Under the pieces are notes generated by a model that was given only the letters and a program-made list of their open reading frames with translations, was not told the DNA's origin and ran no database searches. A stretch of DNA of 64,000 nt from CAWUEX02 sp963921305 (lineage in GTDB: Bacteria > Pseudomonadota > Alphaproteobacteria > Rhodospirillales > Rhodospirillaceae): the NCBI GenBank assembly GCA_963921305.4, contig CAWUEX030000002.1, forward strand, positions 2,790,001 through 2,854,000, read 5' to 3'. Below, piece by piece: positions 16,309 through 23,160 of this stretch (position 1 is the stretch's first letter; each line of letters opens with the position of its first letter). Both the position numbers and the translations under genes were made by a program.

Positions 16309-16563
16309 CTAGGACGGGGTCAGAACGTCCAGCGCTTCCAGCACAAGAAACAAGGGGACGGGCCAAATAAACGCCAGGTAGGCTTGGCCGAGGTAGAACA
16401 ATGGGCGTGGCCCCGGACGCTGGTCTTCAGGCAGGGCGCGGTCCCGCAAAATCTTGCGCGCCATGATGCCGAGCACGACGATGTATCCCGCCGTTAAGGC
16501 CAAGCCCAACACCATCCAGCCGTTGCTTTGGATCCAGGCGAGGGTGGTTTGAAGGGCAGCCAT
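16309..16563 (-). CDS. Small two-helix membrane protein, unknown
   Basis: An 84-residue hydrophobic protein with two likely membrane helices (about 15-35 and 57-79) joined by a polar loop (RKILRDRALPEDQRPGPRP). I do not recognise the family. It converges with the receiver-Hpt gene (29-base gap) and lies upstream-facing beside tRNA-Thr. The ribosome site (AGAGA) is weak, but length, composition and a clean fit between neighbours support a real gene. Confidence 0.6.
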   Translation of the reverse strand: MAALQTTLAWIQSNGWMVLGLALTAGYIVVLGIMARKILRDRALPEDQRPGPRPLFYLGQAYLAFIWPVPLFLVLEALDVLTPS

Positions 16564-16589
16564 TAAAGTCTCTGAAAAACATGGAAGAA

Positions 16590-16665
16590 TGGTGCCGGAA
16601 GAGGGACTCGAACCCCCGACCCCCTGATTACAAATCAGATGCTCTACCAGCTGAGCTATTCCGGC
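16590..16665 (-). tRNA. tRNA-Thr (TGT)
   Basis: A 76-base tRNA with encoded CCA (16590-16592). The acceptor stem GCCGGAA/TTCCGGC is perfect, the T-loop GGTTCGAGTCC is standard, and the anticodon loop TTTGTAA gives anticodon TGT for ACA codons. It lies downstream of rlmB on the same strand. Confidence 0.97.
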
Positions 16666-16760
16666 CCGGCATGCCGCACTTTAGGACTCGCCCGGCAAGC
16701 GCGCGACATTATGTCCGCGGATGCTAAAGGGCAAGCGCCGTATTGGTCTTTTTAGCAGGC

Positions 16761-17615
16761 TTAGTCGCCTCGTTTTTGGCGCTGCCACTCGAACAAAGCA
16801 ATCGCGGCGGCGTTGGACACGTTCAGGCTCTCCATCCGCCCCGTCATCGGAAGGCGCGCCATAAAGTCGCACACCTTGCGCACGCCTGGGCGCACACCCT
16901 CTCCCTCTGCGCCCAATACCAGAACGCATTTCTCGGGCAGGTCGAGGGTGTCGATGTCGCTGTCGCCGCTGGCGTCCAGACCAACCACCCAGAAACCGTC
17001 CTGCTGAAGTGTTTCAATGGCGCGGCTCAAGTTTGTCGCCCGCACGATAGGGACATGTTCCAACGCGCCGGACGCGGATTTGGCGAGGACGCCTGTTTCC
17101 TCCGGCGCGTTGTGTTTGGTTACCACCAGGGCGGTGGCCCCGAAGGCGGCTGCCGATCTGAGAATGGCGCCGACATTGTGGGGGTCGGTGACGTGGTCTA
17201 GCGCGACAATCACACTTTTATTGTGACCGGTACGCGCAGCGATGACATCCTCCACCGCTAGATCGGGCAGGGGCGCGACATGCGCGGCTATCCCTTGATG
17301 GACTGCGTCATCGCCCACAATCACGTCTATGGCAGCCCGGTCAGCCGGTTCCAGCGTGGCAAGGCGGGCTGCCGGCACTCCTGTCGCTTCGATCCGCTTG
17401 GCCGCTTCCGGTGTTGCCAAAAGACGAAGGATCTTGCGCTCGGGATTTTTCAGTGCGGCTTCTACCGCATGGGTGCCGAACAGCCAGAGGTCATGTGATC
17501 CCGCGCGTCCGGCGTTGGGGCGCGTCTTGTTGCCGCGTCCGTGCTGCTGGGATCGATCTGTGCCGGCCCCAGTCGGCTGTTTAGAGCCGCGCCGGTGTTT
17601 GTGTTTGTGAACCAT
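16761..17615 (-). CDS. rlmB: 23S rRNA (guanosine-2'-O)-methyltransferase, TrmH/SpoU family
   Basis: Methylates the ribose of G2251 in the peptidyl-transferase P loop if it is true RlmB. The 284-residue form starts at the ATG at 17615, followed by a very basic, Gly-rich leader (KHKHRRGSKQP). The substrate-binding domain (LWLFGTHAVEAALKNPERKI) and SPOUT knot motifs follow: DHVTDPHNVGAILRSAAAFG, LVLGAEGEGVRP and MESLNVSNAAAIALFEWQRQ. A TTG at 17690 could extend it by 25 residues, but that stretch lies in the promoter region of the divergent tRNA unit. Confidence 0.92.
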   Translation of the reverse strand: MVHKHKHRRGSKQPTGAGTDRSQQHGRGNKTRPNAGRAGSHDLWLFGTHAVEAALKNPERKILRLLATPEAAKRIEATGVPAARLATLEPADRAAIDVIVGDDAVHQGIAAHVAPLPDLAVEDVIAARTGHNKSVIVALDHVTDPHNVGAILRSAAAFGATALVVTKHNAPEETGVLAKSASGALEHVPIVRATNLSRAIETLQQDGFWVVGLDASGDSDIDTLDLPEKCVLVLGAEGEGVRPGVRKVCDFMARLPMTGRMESLNVSNAAAIALFEWQRQKRGD

Positions 17616-17662
17616 GCCGCCCGCATCGGCCAAAAGGCCGCGCAGGTCAAGGGCTGCGGGCG

Positions 17663-17688
17663 GTTTAAAGTTGACGTTTAAAGTTGAC
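17663..17688. repeat. 13-bp perfect tandem repeat upstream of tRNA-Tyr
   Basis: GTTTAAAGTTGAC occurs twice head to tail (17663-17675 and 17676-17688). Each copy contains TTGAC, so the duplication creates two possible -35 elements 13 bases apart. Only the second is spaced suitably from a -10-like sequence. Confidence 0.85.
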
Positions 17689-17711
17689 AAGGCACAGCAA
17701 ACTTCATACGT
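17684..17711 (+). promoter_or_regulatory. Predicted sigma70 promoter for tRNA-Tyr/tRNA-Gly/tuf1
   Basis: TTGACA at 17684-17689 is followed after 15-16 bases by CATACG/ATACGT (17705-17711). The start would fall about 30 bases before tRNA-Tyr. The -35 is perfect and the -10 is weak. Confidence 0.5.
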
Positions 17712-17746
17712 CGGGGCCCCTGCAGCCTAGGCTAGCCTTGGGATTT

Positions 17747-17831
17747 GGAGGGGTGGCCGAGTGGTTAAAGGCACCAGACTGTAAATCTGGCCGCATAGCG
17801 TACGTAGGTTCGAATCCTACCCCCTCCACCA
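17747..17831 (+). tRNA. tRNA-Tyr (GTA)
   Basis: An 85-base class II tRNA with a long variable arm. The acceptor stem GGAGGGG/CCCCTCC is perfect, the anticodon loop CTGTAAA gives GTA, the T-loop is GGTTCGAATCC and CCA is encoded. It is the first gene of the tRNA-Tyr, tRNA-Gly, tuf1 unit. Confidence 0.97.
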
Positions 17832-17885
17832 TCCTGGTTTTAGGCCGGGTGTTCCGGCCGGTCGAAGCCGCAGGTTTGAAGTTAT

Positions 17886-17959
17886 GCGGGTGTAGCTCAA
17901 TGGTAGAGCCCCAGCCTTCCAAGCTGGTTATGTCGGTTCGATCCCGTCCACCCGCTCCA
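17886..17959 (+). tRNA. tRNA-Gly (TCC)
   Basis: A 74-base tRNA with acceptor stem GCGGGTG/CACCCGC, anticodon loop CTTCCAA (anticodon TCC, reading GGA and GGG), T-loop GGTTCGATCC and encoded CCA. It lies 54 bases after tRNA-Tyr and 107 bases before tuf1, the classic order upstream of a tuf gene. Confidence 0.97.
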
Positions 17960-18066
17960 ACTCCCGCGTGTTGGGATTACATCCCCAGCACGGTTTAAGA
18001 AACAAAGCCGCGATACGCGGTGCACTAAAGCCGCATCGCGCGGTCCGCTGGAGGTAAAGGGAAGCC

Positions 18067-19257
18067 ATGTCTAAGGAGAAGTTTGAGCGTAATAAGCCGC
18101 ACTGCAACATTGGGACGATTGGTCACGTTGACCATGGCAAGACGACGTTGACGGCAGCGATTACGAAGGTTTTGGCGGAAGCTGGCGGGGCTGAGTTTCA
18201 GGCCTTTGACCAGATTGACAAGGCGCCTGAGGAGAAGGAGCGCGGGATCACGATTTCGACGTCTCACGTTGAGTATGAGACGGACAATCGTCACTACGCG
18301 CATGTGGACTGCCCGGGTCACGCGGACTACGTGAAGAACATGATCACGGGTGCGGCGCAGATGGACGGGGCGATTTTGGTTGTCTCTGCGGCTGACGGCC
18401 CGATGCCGCAGACGCGCGAGCACATTCTGCTGGCCCGCCAGGTTGGCGTTCCGGCCCTTGTGGTGTTCATGAACAAGGTCGACCAGGTTGACGACGAAGA
18501 GCTGTTGGAACTGGTTGAGCTTGAGATCCGCGAGCTTCTGTCGTCCTACGAGTTCCCGGGCGATGACATTTCGATCGTGAAGGGCTCGGCGCTGGCCGCG
18601 CTTGAGGGCCGTGACGACGAGATCGGCAAGAACGCGATCATGGAACTGATGGCCGCCGTTGATAAGGACGTGCCGCAGCCGGACCGTCCCAAGGATCAGC
18701 CGTTCCTGATGCCGATTGAGGACGTGTTCTCGATCTCCGGGCGCGGCACCGTTGTGACGGGCCGTATTGAGCGCGGTGTTGTCAATGTCGGCGACGAGAT
18801 TGAGATTGTCGGCATCAAGGACACCCAGAAGACGACCTGCACGGGCGTTGAGATGTTCCGCAAGCTGCTGGACACCGGGGAGGCGGGTGACAACGTCGGC
18901 TGCCTGCTGCGTGGCACCAAGCGTGAGGAAGTTGAGCGCGGCCAGGTTCTGGCGGCGCCGGGTTCGATCACGCCGCACACGAAGTTTGAGTGTGAGTGCT
19001 ACATCCTGACCAAGGACGAGGGCGGCCGTCACACGCCGTTTTTCTCGAACTACCGTCCGCAGTTTTACTTCCGCACGACGGACGTGACGGGGACGATCGA
19101 GCTGCCGGACGGCACGGAGATGGTGATGCCGGGAGATAACATCTCCATGACGGTGAACCTGATCGCGCCGATCGCCATGGACGACGGCCTGCGCTTCGCT
19201 ATCCGCGAAGGTGGCCGTACCGTCGGCGCCGGCGTCGTCGCCAAAATTATCGAGTAA
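18067..19257 (+). CDS. tuf1: Elongation factor Tu (copy 1)
   Basis: A 396-residue GTPase that delivers aminoacyl-tRNA to the ribosome. The G motifs are GHVDHGKTTL (19-28), DCPGHADYV and NKVDQVDD, and domains 2 and 3 are complete. It lies in the tRNA-Tyr/tRNA-Gly/tuf unit. The protein is identical to the copy at 35024-36214, and I found no base difference between the two coding regions apart from the last base of the stop codon (TAA here, TAG there). Codon choice is odd for such a highly expressed gene: threonine is mostly ACG here, while nearby ribosomal genes favour ACC. Confidence 0.98.
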   Translation: MSKEKFERNKPHCNIGTIGHVDHGKTTLTAAITKVLAEAGGAEFQAFDQIDKAPEEKERGITISTSHVEYETDNRHYAHVDCPGHADYVKNMITGAAQMDGAILVVSAADGPMPQTREHILLARQVGVPALVVFMNKVDQVDDEELLELVELEIRELLSSYEFPGDDISIVKGSALAALEGRDDEIGKNAIMELMAAVDKDVPQPDRPKDQPFLMPIEDVFSISGRGTVVTGRIERGVVNVGDEIEIVGIKDTQKTTCTGVEMFRKLLDTGEAGDNVGCLLRGTKREEVERGQVLAAPGSITPHTKFECECYILTKDEGGRHTPFFSNYRPQFYFRTTDVTGTIELPDGTEMVMPGDNISMTVNLIAPIAMDDGLRFAIREGGRTVGAGVVAKIIE

Positions 19258-19271
19258 ATTGGGTTGAAAGC

Positions 19272-19311
19272 GCCGGGCCGTTATTTCGGTCCGGCCCCCG
19301 TTTCCGGGGGC
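19272..19311 (+). terminator. Overlapping hairpins after tuf1
   Basis: GCCGGGCCG (19272-19280) pairs with CGGTCCGGC (19287-19295) with one G-T wobble. GCCCCCG (19294-19300) pairs perfectly with CGGGGGC (19305-19311). The two stems share two bases, so only one can form fully. No T-run follows, so termination strength is uncertain. Confidence 0.5.
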
Positions 19312-19342
19312 GTTGTCGCGCAAGGAAAGGGCTTAAAAGGCC

Positions 19343-19372
19343 TTGATTTCCCTTGCCGGAGCGCGCTATACG
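19343..19372 (+). promoter_or_regulatory. Possible promoter for tRNA-Trp-secE-nusG
   Basis: TTGATT (19343-19348) and TATACG (19367-19372) are 18 bases apart, about 170 bases before tRNA-Trp. Both boxes are imperfect. The rest of the 282-base gap after tuf1 holds no gene I can support. Confidence 0.35.
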
Positions 19373-19539
19373 ACCGCACCCGGTCGGCACAGCTGTGTCG
19401 ACCGGACCTGTTTTTTATGCCCTAGGGCAACGGTCAGAGCTAAAATAAGTCAAATATATCAACGCGTTAGGCAGAAAAGTCGGTGGGGTGTACGCACGGT
19501 CTTGCGGGACGGCACCGGTCATAAGGGCGGCCACTGTTT

Positions 19540-19615
19540 AGGGGTGTAGCTCAATTGGTAGAGCACCGGTCTCCAAAACCGGGGGCTGTAGGTTCGAGTC
19601 CTATCACCCCTGCCA
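19540..19615 (+). tRNA. tRNA-Trp (CCA)
   Basis: A 76-base tRNA with acceptor stem AGGGGTG/CACCCCT, anticodon loop CTCCAAA (anticodon CCA), T-loop GGTTCGAGTCC and encoded CCA. It lies 113 bases before secE, the usual place for tRNA-Trp in this cluster. Confidence 0.97.
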
Positions 19616-19728
19616 CCCCTGAAGCGGGCTAAGCCTTTGATATATTTGAATTGTTTTTCTCTACCGGACTAGGGGCGGGCGCCGGCAGAACGCTTTGCTG
19701 GCGGCTGAATAAAGGTTCGAAAACGACA

Positions 19729-19917
19729 ATGGCACGAACGACACCAGGTCAATTTGTCCGGCAAGTGCGCCAGGAAATGTCGAAAGTGACGTGGCCCGGC
19801 CGCCGCGACACGTCTATTTCCGTGCTGCTGGTGTTCATCTTCAGCACCATTTTCGGCATTTACTTCCTTATCGTCGATCGCATTCTCAGCTTCGGCGTCT
19901 CTTGGTTGTTTGGGTAA
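19729..19917 (+). CDS. secE: Preprotein translocase subunit SecE
   Basis: The small, essential clamp of the SecYEG channel. The 62 residues have the family pattern FVRQVRQEMSKVTWPGRRDT (amphipathic helix and conserved VTWP) followed by one membrane helix (ISVLLVFIFSTIFGIYFLIVD). This is the short single-helix form. nusG follows 10 bases later. The partner SecY is encoded at 45798. Confidence 0.95.
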   Translation: MARTTPGQFVRQVRQEMSKVTWPGRRDTSISVLLVFIFSTIFGIYFLIVDRILSFGVSWLFG

Positions 19918-19927
19918 GGGGCGCGGT

Positions 19928-20458
19928 ATGGCTGCAAAATGGTACGTTCTGCATGTGTATTCCGGCTTCGAGAGCAAGGTCGCTCAGTCGATCCGCGAAC
20001 AGGCCGTGCAGCATGACATGGCCGACAAGATCGAAGAGGTTTTGGTGCCCACCGAAGAGGTGGTTGAGATGCGCCGTGGCGCCAAAGTCAATGCGGAGCG
20101 CAAGTTCTTCCCAGGCTACGTCCTGATCAAAATGGATCTGACGGACGAGTCCTGGCACTTGGTCAAAAATACGCCGAAAGTCACCGGTTTCCTCGGTGGC
20201 CAAGGCAAGCCCTCGCCAATATCCGAAGCCGAGGCGCAGCAGATCATGCGCCAGGTCCAGGAGGGCATCGAACGGCCGAAACCGTCGGTGGTGTTCGAAG
20301 TGGGCGAACAGGTTCGGGTCAGCGATGGTCCGTTCTCGTCGTTCAACGGTTTGGTTGAAGAGATCGACGAGGAAAAAGCTCGCTTGAAGGTATCTGTCTC
20401 CATCTTTGGCCGGTCGACGCCGGTGGAGCTCGAATACAGTCAGGTCGAGAAACTTTAA
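19928..20458 (+). CDS. nusG: Transcription termination/antitermination factor NusG
   Basis: A 176-residue factor that binds RNA polymerase and links it to Rho or the ribosome. The NGN domain begins KWYVLHVYSGFESKVAQSI and includes ERKFFPGYVLIKM; the KOW domain is VSDGPFSSFNGLVEEID near residues 125-145. The ATG at 19928 is 10 bases after secE. A TTG 18 bases earlier is a less likely start. Confidence 0.97.
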   Translation: MAAKWYVLHVYSGFESKVAQSIREQAVQHDMADKIEEVLVPTEEVVEMRRGAKVNAERKFFPGYVLIKMDLTDESWHLVKNTPKVTGFLGGQGKPSPISEAEAQQIMRQVQEGIERPKPSVVFEVGEQVRVSDGPFSSFNGLVEEIDEEKARLKVSVSIFGRSTPVELEYSQVEKL

Positions 20459-20473
20459 TTCTGCGGGAGGTTG

Positions 20474-20493
20474 TCTCCGAAAGACCTCGGAGA
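20474..20493 (+). promoter_or_regulatory. Stem-loop in the rplK leader
   Basis: TCTCCGA (20474-20480) pairs perfectly with TCGGAGA (20487-20493) around six bases, between nusG and rplK. The leader of rplK is where ribosomal protein L1 represses its own operon in E. coli. A similar use here is possible but unproven. Confidence 0.4.
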
Positions 20494-20551
20494 ACCGAAC
20501 CGCGGACCCGGCGCGCCGGAGGGTATGTCGGCGCAGATGCTGAGGTAAGAC

Positions 20552-20980
20552 ATGGCAAAGAAGATTGACGGCTATATCAAGCTGCAAATCGCTGCCGGAC
20601 AAGCGAACCCGTCTCCGCCCGTGGGGCCGGCGCTGGGTCAGCGCGGCGTGAACATTATGGAATTCTGCAAGGCGTTTAACGCTGCGACGCAGCAGATGGA
20701 GCAGGGGGTTCCGATCCCCACCACCATCACCGTCTACGCGGACCGGTCCTTTACGTTTGAGACCAAAACGCCGCCGACCAGCTACTTCCTGATCAAAGCG
20801 GCAAAGAAAAAGAAAGGTGGCGGGACGCCAGGCCGCGATATTGGCGGGACGGTGACTAAGGCGCAAGTGCGTGAAATCGCAGAAGCCAAGATGCCTGACC
20901 TGAATTGCTCGACCATTGAATCCGCCATGCTTCAGGTTGAAGGGTCGGCGCGGTCGATGGGCTTTGAGGTAGTGGGGTAA
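20552..20980 (+). CDS. rplK: 50S ribosomal protein L11
   Basis: A 142-residue protein of the GTPase-associated centre. The start GYIKLQIAAGQANPSPPVGP and the flexible Pro-rich hinge are typical; the C-terminal domain binds 23S rRNA around the thiostrepton site. It starts 93 bases after nusG and 5 bases before rplA. Confidence 0.98.
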   Translation: MAKKIDGYIKLQIAAGQANPSPPVGPALGQRGVNIMEFCKAFNAATQQMEQGVPIPTTITVYADRSFTFETKTPPTSYFLIKAAKKKKGGGTPGRDIGGTVTKAQVREIAEAKMPDLNCSTIESAMLQVEGSARSMGFEVVG

Positions 20981-20985
20981 CGGAT

Positions 20986-21684
20986 ATGTCTAGGAAGGGT
21001 AAACGCCTCAAGACCGCATACGAGGGCTTGGACCGCGAAGCGACCTATCCGGTCGAGGAAGCGGTGAAGTTGATCAAGGGTTTCGCCACGTCGAAGTTTG
21101 ACGAGACCATTGAGTTGTCGATGAACCTGGGTATCGACCCGCGCCACGCCGACCAGAATGTGCGTGGTGTTGTGGCGTTGCCGCATGGCACTGGCAAAAG
21201 CATGCGCGTTGCTGTCTTTGCCAAGGGCGACAAAGCGGACGCAGCCAAGGCCGCCGGGGCTGACCTGGTGGGCGGCGATGACCTCGCCGAGAAAATCCAG
21301 GGCGGCGAAATGAACTTCGACCGTGTGATCGCCACTCCCGATATGATGGGGGTTGTCGGCAAGCTGGGTAAAGTGCTCGGTCCGCGCGGCCTGATGCCGA
21401 ACCCGAAATTGGGCACTGTGACACCGGATGTCGAGACGGCTGTGAAGAATGCCAAAGCCGGGGAAGTGCAGTTCCGTGCCGAAAAGGCAGGGATCGTGCA
21501 CGCAGGTGTCGGCAAGGCCAGCTTTACGGAAGAGCAGATTAGCGAAAACGTGCGGGCGTTCGTGGGGGCCATCGTCAAGGCCAAGCCCAGCGGCGCCAAA
21601 GGCACGTATCTGAAGAAGGTTTCGCTCAGTTCCACGATGGGACCGGGCGTGAAGTTAAACGTCAGCGAAGCAGTCGCGAGCTGA
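20986..21684 (+). CDS. rplA: 50S ribosomal protein L1
   Basis: A 232-residue protein of the L1 stalk, which helps release deacylated tRNA. Typical segments are GPRGLMPNPKLGTVT and KASFTEEQISENVRAF. In many bacteria L1 also represses the rplK-rplA mRNA; the leader stem-loop upstream of rplK is a candidate site. It is 5 bases after rplK and followed by a 303-base leader before rplJ. Confidence 0.98.
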   Translation: MSRKGKRLKTAYEGLDREATYPVEEAVKLIKGFATSKFDETIELSMNLGIDPRHADQNVRGVVALPHGTGKSMRVAVFAKGDKADAAKAAGADLVGGDDLAEKIQGGEMNFDRVIATPDMMGVVGKLGKVLGPRGLMPNPKLGTVTPDVETAVKNAKAGEVQFRAEKAGIVHAGVGKASFTEEQISENVRAFVGAIVKAKPSGAKGTYLKKVSLSSTMGPGVKLNVSEAVAS

Positions 21685-21987
21685 CGCAAGGAATTCGGGT
21701 CCGTCCTTTGTTGGGCGGTCCGGGTTGCGGAACTTCCCCAGCATGTTCGGGAGTTCCGTACCTGTCCGAGACTGGTGGCGTTCGTCCGGGTAACCGGCGG
21801 GCTTAATGGGAAACCGCCATCATAGACGGGAGTGAACGGTCGTTTTGGGTCCGCGTGGCCCGTCTACGGCATGCACTTCTGGGGCAGGACATGAGCGGTG
21901 CCGGTCGGAAGTGTGTTTTGGCCGGCATCAAGTGCAACGGGCTCGGCGCGGCAGGCGCTGCACCGAGTCACTGTAGCGGAGACGGAT
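21685..21987 (+). promoter_or_regulatory. Long structured leader of rplJ-rplL
   Basis: These 303 bases hold no supported gene. Notable pairings are GGAACTTCCC with GGGAGTTCC (one bulged T, about 21731-21759) and GGCGG with CCGCC around 21797-21815. In E. coli the L10/L12 complex binds the long rplJ leader and represses translation. Position and length here match that arrangement; the detailed structure is not shown. Confidence 0.5.
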
Positions 21988-22506
21988 GTGAACCGAGAGC
22001 AAAAGCAGGATCTGATTTCCTCTCTCAACACCTTGCTCCAGGACCAGGCGTTTGTCGCCGTGACCCACTACAAGGGGCTCACGGTCAAGCAACTGGAAGA
22101 CCTGCGTGGCAAGGCGCGCGAGGAGGGAGCTGGATTCCGCGTCACCAAAAATCGGCTCACGCGTCTTGCCCTTGCTGGTACCAAGTTCGAGGGGCTCAGC
22201 GATCTGTTTACCGGTCCGACGGCGATTGCGTATTCGTCTGACCCGGTGGCAGCCGCGAAGGTCTGTTCGAACTTTGCCAAGGACAACGAGAATCTGGTGA
22301 TTCTGGGCGGAGCCTTGGACGGAGAAGTCATGACCATTGATCAGGTCAATGACTTGGCGAAATTGCCGTCCCTGGATGAATTGCGCGCCAAGATCGTCGG
22401 CATGATTTCTACGCCTGCGACACGCATCGCCGGAGTGCTGCAAGCACCGGGCGGTCAGCTCGCACGGGTTCTCAATGCCAAAGCACAGCAGGGCGAAGCC
22501 GCTTGA
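21988..22506 (+). CDS. rplJ: 50S ribosomal protein L10
   Basis: A 172-residue base of the L7/L12 stalk. NREQKQDLISSLNTLLQ and VTHYKGLTVKQLEDLRGKAR mark the rRNA-binding part, and the C-terminal helix binds L12 dimers. The GTG start is chosen because GGAG stands about 6 bases upstream and the protein matches family length. rplL follows after 48 bases. Confidence 0.97.
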   Translation: MNREQKQDLISSLNTLLQDQAFVAVTHYKGLTVKQLEDLRGKAREEGAGFRVTKNRLTRLALAGTKFEGLSDLFTGPTAIAYSSDPVAAAKVCSNFAKDNENLVILGGALDGEVMTIDQVNDLAKLPSLDELRAKIVGMISTPATRIAGVLQAPGGQLARVLNAKAQQGEAA

Positions 22507-22554
22507 AGCTGAACCGAAACGTTAACCGTTCAAACTCAACAGGAGTGCCAATCA

Positions 22555-22935
22555 ATGGCTGATTTAGAAAAACTGGTCGATGACCTTTCCAATCTGACCG
22601 TCCTTGAGGCGGCCGAACTGTCCAAGATGCTGGAAGAAAAGTGGGGCGTCTCAGCTGCCGCGCCGGTTGCCGTCGCTGCTGCCGGTGGCGCTGCAGGTGG
22701 TGGCGAAGCCGCTGCTGAAGCCAAGGACGAGTTCGATGTCATTCTGGCGGAAGCCGGCGACAAGAAGATCAACGTAATTAAAGAAGTCCGCGCCATCACC
22801 GGCTTGGGCCTCAAAGAAGCGAAAGATCTCGTCGAAGGTGCCCCGAAGCCCGTCAAGGAAGGCGCGCCGAAGGACGAAGCCGAAGAGATCAAGAAGAAGC
22901 TCGAAGACGCTGGCGCCAAGGTGGAGCTCAAGTAA
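22555..22935 (+). CDS. rplL: 50S ribosomal protein L7/L12
   Basis: A 126-residue stalk protein that recruits translation GTPases. The N-terminal dimer domain (LEKLVDDLSNLTVLEAAELS) is followed by an Ala/Gly hinge (about 36-58) and the C-terminal domain with GLGLKEAKDLVEGAPK. It is the last ribosomal gene before rpoB; a 225-base gap with a strong hairpin follows. Confidence 0.98.
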   Translation: MADLEKLVDDLSNLTVLEAAELSKMLEEKWGVSAAAPVAVAAAGGAAGGGEAAAEAKDEFDVILAEAGDKKINVIKEVRAITGLGLKEAKDLVEGAPKPVKEGAPKDEAEEIKKKLEDAGAKVELK

Positions 22936-22973
22936 TTCAAGCTTCGGCGATACATATGGGAGCGAAGGGTGGC

Positions 22974-23008
22974 GCCAGAGTGTGCTGCCCTTCGGGCCCG
23001 CATCTGGC
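22974..23008 (+). promoter_or_regulatory. Hairpin in the rplL-rpoB gap
   Basis: GCCAGA (22974-22979) pairs with TCTGGC (23003-23008), with a further GCCC/GGGC pairing closed by TTCG inside. There is no T-run. In E. coli this gap holds an attenuator and an RNase III site that set the ribosomal-to-polymerase ratio; this hairpin may do the same. Confidence 0.5.
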
Positions 23009-23160
23009 CACCTCAGGGTGGGCTGGAGACACGCGTCACCGATGACGAGAGGGGCAGGCCTATCCGCCGCAGGCCCCTGTCGCCATTGGTGTTGCATCTT
23101 TTCAACGTGCTGCTTGGTCCGCAATCCAGGTGGCAACGCGTAAACGAGTGAGGATCACGT

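Noticed and set aside
18025..19323. Minus-strand frames opposite tuf1 (and the same at 34985-36238 opposite tuf2)
   Set aside because: Their repetition only reflects the identical tuf DNA; composition is typical of antisense shadows.
21855..22241. Possible plus-strand gene in the rplJ leader
   Set aside because: It overlaps the start of rplJ in another frame, has no recognisable domain, and the region is better explained as a structured leader.
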